A stretch of DNA of 64,000 nt, from assembly GCA_964531735.1 (NCBI GenBank), contig CAZHGD010000005.1, forward strand, positions 36,955-100,954. Direction: 5' to 3'. Made by a program: the position numbers and the translations under genes. The first letter of the stretch is position 1. Each line of letters begins with the position of its first letter. Below are positions 58,583 through 64,000 of this stretch, piece after piece. Source of the stretch: CAZHGD01 sp964531735 (GTDB lineage: Bacteria; Armatimonadota; UBA10988). The notes below the pieces were generated by a model. The model was given only the letters and a program-made list of their open reading frames with translations, searched no databases and was not told where the DNA came from.

Positions 58583-61141
58583 TCACCGACCGTCGACGAG
58601 TTGGCGCACGCCGCCCGGCCCACCCACGGCCGTGCGCACCAGGCCGGCCCGCGCCACGGCGACACCCGCCAGACCCGTCTCGCCGGGCTCCCGGCGCGCG
58701 AACAGCACATCGCGGAAGCCCGGACCGCTGACCTCGGCGACCACTTGCTCGGCGTTCGCGCCGGGCAGCAGACGCGCGGTCAGTTCCGGCGCGGTGGCCT
58801 TGGCGTAGGGCACCAGCAGCGTGACGAAGGTCATCGGCAAGGCGCCGGTCTGACGGAAGCGGACCGCCGGGCGTGGTTCCTGGCGCGTGTAGACGAACGA
58901 GACGAACGACTCCACCGGCGCCAGGCTGACGCGGTCGGTGACCAGCGACTGGACGCGCAGGTTCGGCCCGTCGGAGTTGGTCGTCTGCGCCAGGCGGCCG
59001 GCCTCGTCGAACCGCGCGGTGCCCGGCCGGAAGTGCCAGTTCTGGTCGACGGTGTGCGAGCCGTCACCGGTCACCTTGTCGATCACCAAGAGGTAGGGCG
59101 GCGCACCGTGACCCGGCCGCGCGAACAGCACCTGCCGGCGCGTGGTGACGCCGGGATAGCCCGGATGCGAACCGTCGAGATAGCTCAGCGCCGGCTGTGA
59201 GGCGAAGCGGTGCAGCACCGCCGGCTGCGTGTTCTGGTTGGCCTCGTCCACACAGACCGTGTTGTGCGCCGCGGTGCGGCAGGCCGCGGCGCGACCGGGA
59301 CCGTAGTAGAGGTAGCTGCCGGTGTCGGGCAGCAGTGTCTGCCCGAAGGCGTACAGGTCGAGCTGGAGCGCGTCGGGGTGCTGGTGGCCGCCGCCCCAGC
59401 GGTGGGCCACATCGCACAGCACGTACAGCGCCTGCGGGTCGACCCAGTCGGTGCGCATCACATAGTAGCCGGCCTGCGGCAAGGCGCTGTCGAGATGGTC
59501 GGGCTTGGTCCCTTCCTTACCGCCGGTGCCCACATAGAGCAGGTCGGCCCGGTTGAAGCGCCGGCCGCCGGCGGCGATGGTGGACCGCAGGCTGCCCGGC
59601 CACGAATCGCCCGGCATCGGCTGGCTGCCGTCGGGCTTCGAGAGGATCATCGAGTACTCGTACATGTGCTCGAGCCGCTCGTAGAAGCCGGCGCGTGGCT
59701 TGACGCCACCCACGGCGGCCAGCTCCGCCGCGTCCAGGAACAGGCTGAGCACACCGACATGGTAGCCGGTGGTCAACTCCACCTGCGCGCCGTCGGCGAG
59801 CACCTGCTTGGCCAGTTCGCCTTCCACGCGCTGCCAGGCCGTCTCGCGCCACTGCTTGGCGGCGGCGAACTCGGGGAAGTAGGTGCCGATGGTGAGCAGG
59901 CCCCCACTCTCGATCATGCCCCAGTTGCTGCCGCTGCTGAAGCGGCCGTCGGGCAGCAGGTACTCGGCATGGTCGGCCAGTGACGCCAGCATCAACGCAT
60001 GGTCGGCCGGCGTCAGGCTCGGGGAGTCCAGGAACGCGGCGTAGATCGACGCCCAGCCCTGCCCGCGGATGCCGGCCTCGATGGTCCGCCAGGAGTACGG
60101 CGTGCCGGGCGGGTTCTTGGCCACCCAGTCGCGCAACAGCTCCAGCCAGCGGCGAGCGTACTTCTCGTCACCGGTGGCGCGGTAGGCGTGGGCCAGCGCG
60201 TGCCAGGCGCTGTGCCGGTTGAACTGCCAGGTCCACTCGGGGTCCTGCCCCGGGTTGAACGACCAGTCAATCTCGGCCGGCACCTGCTGCAGACCGTAGT
60301 TGCCCTGGCCGATGAAACGGTTCTGGAAGGCGGCCTCGGCCTCTTCCAGGCGCCGCGCACTGGCTTTGGGCCGGGGCTTGCCGCGCGGGTCATGCGGCAG
60401 CGGCGGCGTCTGGCGCGCGCGGTAGTAGGCCAGCAGGGCCGCCAGCGCCGCGGGCCGGTCGCCGCGGTCGGCCGCGGCCTTCACCTCGGCCAGCGCCGGC
60501 AGCGTCAGGTCGAGCCGCGACAGCAGCGTGGCGAGCGGGTCGTGGGGCGGCATGGTGGTCACCTTCAGTCCGCGGAGGGTGCCGCGTTCCGGCGCGCCGT
60601 GCAAGCCGGTGAAGGCCACCGCCAGCACCACCTCGCGCCCGGCGAAGCGCCGCAGCAGGTTGCTGAACGCCCGTTGCGCCGTGACCGGCACCGCGGTCGG
60701 CTGGCTCACGTCGTCACCGACGTGGCTGAGGAGCATGACCGTCGCCGCGCACTGCGCGCGATCGCCGGCGTTGAACACCACCTCGGCGCGCGCCTCGTGG
60801 CCCAGCTTGTCCCAGGCCGCCGGCTCGATCACCACCAGCTCGAGGCGCGGGCGCCGCTTGGTCTCGGGACTGGTCGCCGTGTAGGTGAACTCCAGCGCCG
60901 GCAGCCGGTCCTTGGCCACGGTGACCTGGCGACCGATCAGCACGGTGCCGCGCCCGGCGCCGGAGGGCTCATCGGCGATGGCCACGTCGGGCGTCTCCGG
61001 CGGGCCGCTGAAGGTCACCTGGTAGACCGGCCAGCCGCCGGCGGTGGCGGCGTCGACGGTGCGGCCACGGCGCACCTGCCAAGGACCGTAGTCCTCGGCG
61101 GCGGGGGCGAGCAGGGCGATGGCGAGCAGGAAAGTGGTCAT
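58583..61141 (-). CDS. Secreted heparinase II/III-like polysaccharide lyase
   Basis: An 852-residue exported protein with signal peptide MTTFLLAIALLAPAAE. A N-terminal sandwich (20-190) is followed by the alpha/alpha barrel (about 240-560) with FSSGSNWGMIESGG, TTGYHVGVLSLFLDAAE and MPGDSWPGSL. The C-terminal heparinase II/III sandwich (about 580-840) has GGGHQHPDALQLDLYAFGQ and a tail of strands (TRQEPRPAVRF). The N/H/Y motifs match the Heparinase_II_III pattern of lyases on uronic-acid glycans such as heparin-like, alginate or ulvan. The catalytic His/Tyr are likely those of YHVG and HQHPD. The ribosome site is weak. Confidence 0.9.
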   Translation of the reverse strand: MTTFLLAIALLAPAAEDYGPWQVRRGRTVDAATAGGWPVYQVTFSGPPETPDVAIADEPSGAGRGTVLIGRQVTVAKDRLPALEFTYTATSPETKRRPRLELVVIEPAAWDKLGHEARAEVVFNAGDRAQCAATVMLLSHVGDDVSQPTAVPVTAQRAFSNLLRRFAGREVVLAVAFTGLHGAPERGTLRGLKVTTMPPHDPLATLLSRLDLTLPALAEVKAAADRGDRPAALAALLAYYRARQTPPLPHDPRGKPRPKASARRLEEAEAAFQNRFIGQGNYGLQQVPAEIDWSFNPGQDPEWTWQFNRHSAWHALAHAYRATGDEKYARRWLELLRDWVAKNPPGTPYSWRTIEAGIRGQGWASIYAAFLDSPSLTPADHALMLASLADHAEYLLPDGRFSSGSNWGMIESGGLLTIGTYFPEFAAAKQWRETAWQRVEGELAKQVLADGAQVELTTGYHVGVLSLFLDAAELAAVGGVKPRAGFYERLEHMYEYSMILSKPDGSQPMPGDSWPGSLRSTIAAGGRRFNRADLLYVGTGGKEGTKPDHLDSALPQAGYYVMRTDWVDPQALYVLCDVAHRWGGGHQHPDALQLDLYAFGQTLLPDTGSYLYYGPGRAAACRTAAHNTVCVDEANQNTQPAVLHRFASQPALSYLDGSHPGYPGVTTRRQVLFARPGHGAPPYLLVIDKVTGDGSHTVDQNWHFRPGTARFDEAGRLAQTTNSDGPNLRVQSLVTDRVSLAPVESFVSFVYTRQEPRPAVRFRQTGALPMTFVTLLVPYAKATAPELTARLLPGANAEQVVAEVSGPGFRDVLFARREPGETGLAGVAVARAGLVRTAVGGPGGVRQLVDGR

Positions 61142-61198
61142 GGGCAGAGACTTCGCCGCGTCTCGGGGCCGACCTGCCGAGCGGCGCGGCGACCACAC

Positions 61199-61227
61199 CT
61201 GGCTGCGGGGCGCGATGATCGTATAAT
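61199..61227 (+). promoter_or_regulatory. Promoter of the toxin-antitoxin pair
   Basis: A perfect TATAAT (61222-61227) lies 36 nt before the antitoxin start. Seventeen nt upstream of it is only CTGGCT (61199-61204), a weak -35. Antitoxin binding here would be usual for VapBC operons, but no operator is obvious. Confidence 0.55.
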
Positions 61228-61263
61228 GCTCTGGGTACAGGGCCGAGTGTTGAGGAGACCGTC

Positions 61264-61506
61264 ATGGCAAGAACCTATCGCCTGCAGGCCACGGTGCTGC
61301 CAGGTCACCGCATCGAGGTCACGACGCCCGACGTCGAAGTTGGCCGCCGCGTCGAAGTGATCGTCCTCGCCGAGTTGGGCGAGCCGGTGGCGGTGGAGTC
61401 ATGGCAGCGGCTCCTCGACCGGTTGCCGGCCCGGGCGCGCACAGAGGCTGAGTGGCGCGAGATCGACCGCCAATTCGCTGCGGAGCGAGACGCATGGGAC
61501 CGCTGA
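61264..61506 (+). CDS. Antitoxin-like protein of a VapBC-type pair
   Basis: An 80-residue protein that opens with MARTYRLQATVLPGHRIEV, like AbrB or other beta-hairpin/short antitoxins of type II systems, and ends in a charged helix. The ribosome site GAGGAG lies 6-7 nt upstream. Its stop overlaps the start of the PIN toxin gene by 13 nt, and a good -10 box sits upstream, the classical layout of antitoxin first, toxin second. The antitoxin family is not certain; it may be of a DUF104/DUF2281-like type. Confidence 0.82.
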   Translation: MARTYRLQATVLPGHRIEVTTPDVEVGRRVEVIVLAELGEPVAVESWQRLLDRLPARARTEAEWREIDRQFAAERDAWDR

Positions 61507-61943
61507 GCCTGCCCGATCAGGGCACCGTCTATGCGGACGCCCAGGTCTTCATCTACGCTGTCGAGAAGAGACCGCCGTACTGCGACTGGCTGAGGCCCCT
61601 GTGGGAGCAGGCCGACGCTGGCCAACTGAGGATCGCGACCAGCGAGTTGAGCCTGCTTGAGGTGTTGGTGCGGCCGCTCCGCGACGGCGACGCCGAGTTG
61701 GTGCACGCCTACCGTGAGGTGCTCGACAGCGCACGGCTGGCCCTACTGCCCATCACCGCGGACGTTCTGTTGCGAGCAGCCGAACTGCGCGCCACCTACG
61801 CCAGCCTGCGAACGCCCGACGCCATCCATTGTGCAACCGCGCTGAGCGTGGGTGCCGCGCTCCTGGTGTCGAACGACCTGGCCCTGCGCCAGATCAGTGG
61901 CCTGCCTCTGCTGCTCCTTGACGATCTGGCGCCCGAAGCGTGA
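61494..61943 (+). CDS. vapC: PIN-domain toxin (VapC-like)
   Basis: A 149-residue ribonuclease-type toxin. The four acidic residues of the PIN active site are visible: D15 in VYADAQVFIYAVE, E56 in ELSLLEVLV, D109 in RTPDAIHCATAL and D128 in SNDLAL. ATG 61494 overlaps the antitoxin gene, with GGAG upstream (GCGGAGCGAGACGC). Free toxin would cut RNA and stop translation; the antitoxin neutralises it. It is a single, self-contained pair. Confidence 0.9.
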   Translation: MGPLSLPDQGTVYADAQVFIYAVEKRPPYCDWLRPLWEQADAGQLRIATSELSLLEVLVRPLRDGDAELVHAYREVLDSARLALLPITADVLLRAAELRATYASLRTPDAIHCATALSVGAALLVSNDLALRQISGLPLLLLDDLAPEA

Positions 61944-61984
61944 GTTGGCCGCGGGTCGTGCTCGCGTCCTGGCCGATGGCGGCG

Positions 61985-62986
61985 TCAACGGCCGTCCTCG
62001 GACGAATAGAGCCCGCCGCGGTGCGAGATGACGTAGGCGCCGTCACCGGTCAGGTCGGTGAACCGCACCAGGGCGCCGTTGCCGGAGCAGCCGTACACGT
62101 AGATCGAGTCGTCCGTGCCGACGCTGATGCCCTGGATGTAGCCGGTGATCCCCAGGGCCTCAAAGCCCGCTCGCGCCGAGAGCGTGTTGACCACCGTGTC
62201 GGTCGCGGTGTCGATGACGCTGATGGAGTCGTCATCGTCGTTCGAGGCGATGACGTAGCGCTCGTCGTTGCTCATCGTCAGCCCGCAGGTGCCCTTGCCC
62301 GTCGGGATCCTAGCGATCACCTCACGGGCGCGGATGTCGATCACGGCCACCTGGCTCGGCGCCTGGTAGCCATGGCAAGCCGTGTACGCCTTGGTCTTGG
62401 CGCGGTTGATGACCAGATCATCGCTGCGCTCGAGCGCGGCCGTAGCCGGCATGAACACCTCGAAGCTGTAGTCCGACTCGCGGTCGAACAGGAACGTCAA
62501 GGCGCTCTTCCAGCCGGCGCAGAGGTAGTAGCGGTCGTGGTCGATGAAATGGCCCTTGCCGCCGATCTCGGTGCGGTAGGTGGCGCCGGGGATGACCGCC
62601 ACCCGTTTGTGGACGTGGATCCGCGCCAGGTCGGTGATGCCCTTGAGGATCACCACGCCGCCTGACAAGTCGTGGACGAACATGGTGTCGCCGTCGGGCA
62701 TCACGTTGGTGGCGTAAACCGGGCCGGTGTCGACCACCTTCTCCACCTCCAGCGAGTCCTGGCCGATGCAGTAGAGGCCGTCGTGGCAGGCGATGTAGAG
62801 GTAGGCGTTGTCGAGTGACGTGGCATGGCAGTCGGGCTTCTCGCCGACCGGAATCTCGGTCACGAAGCGCATGGTGGCCAGATCGTAGACGCAGACGGAA
62901 GCGGTGCCGTGCGTGAACTCATACCGCTCGGGGCCGTCGTGAACGCGGTTCGGCCGCAGCGGGTCGAAGTGCCGTGGTGAGGCCAT
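61985..62986 (-). CDS. YVTN/YncE-type beta-propeller protein
   Basis: A 333-residue protein of repeating blades such as VCVYDLATMRFVTEIPVGEK, AYLYIACHDGLYCIGQDSLE, VAVIDIRAREVIARIPTGKG and ISVIDTATDTVVNTLSARAG, each about 40 residues long. The V-x-V-[IY]-D-x-x-T-x-x-V pattern is the YVTN repeat. GGAGGAGA precedes ATG 62986. No signal peptide is evident. Such propellers bind ligands or proteins and have no fixed enzyme role. It is separate from the VapBC pair (convergent, 41 nt between ends) and divergent from the final gene. Confidence 0.85.
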   Translation of the reverse strand: MASPRHFDPLRPNRVHDGPERYEFTHGTASVCVYDLATMRFVTEIPVGEKPDCHATSLDNAYLYIACHDGLYCIGQDSLEVEKVVDTGPVYATNVMPDGDTMFVHDLSGGVVILKGITDLARIHVHKRVAVIPGATYRTEIGGKGHFIDHDRYYLCAGWKSALTFLFDRESDYSFEVFMPATAALERSDDLVINRAKTKAYTACHGYQAPSQVAVIDIRAREVIARIPTGKGTCGLTMSNDERYVIASNDDDDSISVIDTATDTVVNTLSARAGFEALGITGYIQGISVGTDDSIYVYGCSGNGALVRFTDLTGDGAYVISHRGGLYSSEDGR

Positions 62987-63050
62987 GCCGATCTCCTCCG
63001 GTCGTCCGGCCTGCATCGTGCCTCGGCTGGCCGGCCTGGTCGACGGCCGC

Positions 63051-63056
63051 TATACT
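63051..63056 (+). promoter_or_regulatory. Possible -10 box for the final hydrolase gene
   Basis: TATACT in GGCCGCTATACTACGG lies 66 nt before the start at 63122; no good -35 is seen. The same flank (GCTATAGTACGG) occurs at 13321-13332 upstream of the glycyl-radical-like gene, so it may reflect a shared promoter type. Confidence 0.3.
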
Positions 63057-63121
63057 ACGGCCTCGGCAGCCGGCGGCCAAGGGCCGCACGAACCAATCGG
63101 CTGGCCGGGATGGTACCGCCG

Positions 63122-63919
63122 ATGTCCGAACGCGACTTCACCGATGAGCTGGCCGCCACGCTCGCGCCGACGCACGTCGTGGTCTACAAACGTGTGGCCG
63201 GGCGCGAACTGCACCTGAACGTCTTCGACCCGCCCGGTTGGGCGCCAGGTGACCGGCGGCCGGGCCTGCTGTCCATCCATGGCGGCGGCTGGACCGGTCT
63301 GTCGCCGCACCGGCAGTACCCGACCGCCGCGCACTTCGCGTCACGCGGCCTGGTCGGCATCGCCGCCGAATACCGGCTGGCCGGCGGCGACACGACGGTG
63401 TCGGACTGCGTACAGGACGCCCGGTCGGCCGTCCGCTATCTCCGGGCGCACGCCGACGAGCTGGGCCTCGACCCGAGCCGGATCATCGTGCAGGGCGGTT
63501 CGGCCGGCGGCCACCTGGCGGCCGGCACCGCGCTGTTCGACGGCGTGGACGACCCCAACGACGACCGGACGGTGTCCTGTGTGCCGAACGCGCTGGTGCT
63601 CTTCTTTCCGGTCATCGACACCTCGGCCGACGGCTACGGCCAGAGCCTGCTGGGCCGCGGTTGGCGCGACCTGTCGCCGCTGCACCAGGTGCGCCCGGGC
63701 ACGCCGCCGACGCTAGTTCTGCACGGCACCAGCGACACCGTGACGCCGTTCCAGGGCGCGGCGGCCTTCCGCGACGCCATGCAGCAAGCGGGCAACCGCT
63801 GCGAACTGGTGCCGCACGAGGGCGGCGACCACGGGTACCTGATGCGCGCTGCGAAGCTGTTTGGGGAGGCGATGCGCCGGACGGAGGAGTTCCTGGGCGG
63901 GCTGGGGATGATGGCGTAG
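63122..63919 (+). CDS. Alpha/beta hydrolase (esterase)
   Basis: A 265-residue cytoplasmic esterase of the BD-FAE/HSL-like class. LLSIHGGGWTGLSPHRQYP supplies the HGGG oxyanion motif, QGGSAGGHLA the nucleophile elbow, GTSDTVTPFQGAAAF the acid, and EGGDHGYLMRAA the histidine. It may deacylate sugars. ATG 63110 is an equally plausible start; both have weak ribosome sites. The remaining 80 nt to the end of the window hold no feature. Confidence 0.85.
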   Translation: MSERDFTDELAATLAPTHVVVYKRVAGRELHLNVFDPPGWAPGDRRPGLLSIHGGGWTGLSPHRQYPTAAHFASRGLVGIAAEYRLAGGDTTVSDCVQDARSAVRYLRAHADELGLDPSRIIVQGGSAGGHLAAGTALFDGVDDPNDDRTVSCVPNALVLFFPVIDTSADGYGQSLLGRGWRDLSPLHQVRPGTPPTLVLHGTSDTVTPFQGAAAFRDAMQQAGNRCELVPHEGGDHGYLMRAAKLFGEAMRRTEEFLGGLGMMA

Positions 63920-64000
63920 GTAGGCGGCGCTGGCTGCCGGGCAATGGCAGGGCTAAGTCAAAGTCGTCGCAACCCCAGAGCCAGTAAGGCCCGGACGGGA

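Noticed and set aside
1..64000. CRISPR array, tRNA or rRNA genes, transposase or integrase
   Set aside because: No regularly spaced identical repeats, no cloverleaf pattern or conserved RNA blocks, and no DDE, HUH or tyrosine-recombinase motif noticed; a short tRNA could have been missed by eye.

Overview
The window is GC-rich bacterial DNA with densely packed genes on both strands. It most likely comes from an uncultured Armatimonadota-like bacterium. The main clue is the first gene, a type II pseudopilin-like protein with the FTLIELLVVIAIIAILAAIL leader, a following FPVFAKAREKARQ stretch and a C-terminal H-x9-DG motif, a form abundant in Armatimonadota and also seen in Planctomycetota. Very large secreted carbohydrate-active proteins with LamG folds, DUF4838 and heparinase-like domains fit this. 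No rRNA, tRNA, CRISPR array, phage genes or transposase was seen.

Layout. 0-2.4 kb: pseudopilin and an ammonium transporter (amtB). 2.4-12.5 kb: two divergent blocks of secreted glycosidase-like proteins (GH42-like plus partner; LamG/CBM giant plus NAD-dependent epimerase). 12.5-22.4 kb: feruloyl-esterase/PHB-depolymerase-like hydrolase, a glycyl-radical-enzyme-like protein with altered active-site motifs, a sialidase, a Tat-exported unknown, a large FAD oxidoreductase and an HSL-type esterase. 22.4-33.6 kb, minus strand: a MATE transporter preceded by a tight seven-gene run (DegT aminotransferase, WbuC cupin, glycosyltransferase-like, ThuA-like, DUF4838, beta-helix, URO-D-like). 33.7-39.4 kb, plus strand: LamG protein, a 1120-residue glycosidase-like protein and a GH27 alpha-galactosidase behind an AT-rich palindromic promoter.

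39.4-50.1 kb is an accessory-looking stretch. It holds a DUF4838 protein with a LamG domain nested in its N-terminal domain, a two-domain deoxyribosyltransferase/TIR-like plus SLOG protein that may be an immune effector, a polysaccharide deacetylase, a HIT protein and a compositionally chimeric putative metallopeptidase with an internal Tat motif. It also holds ASCH and methyltransferase genes, several long palindromes and two orphan C-terminal tails of CBM-like domains. 50.1-58.5 kb: a frameshifted LamG/glycosidase gene, a voltage-gated K+ channel, then a glycan group (GT4 transferase, FkbM and class I methyltransferases) facing an MFS transporter. 58.5-64 kb: a heparinase II/III-like lyase, a VapBC-like toxin-antitoxin pair, a YVTN beta-propeller and an alpha/beta hydrolase.

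Taken together, the genes describe a bacterium that exports many enzymes to take apart complex, probably acetylated, sulfated, uronic or sialylated glycans (lyase, sialidase, alpha- and beta-galactosidases, esterases, deacetylase) and that modifies its own surface glycans. Functions are inferred from motifs and remembered family patterns only; no database search was run. Start codons were chosen mainly by Shine-Dalgarno sequence and signal peptide.
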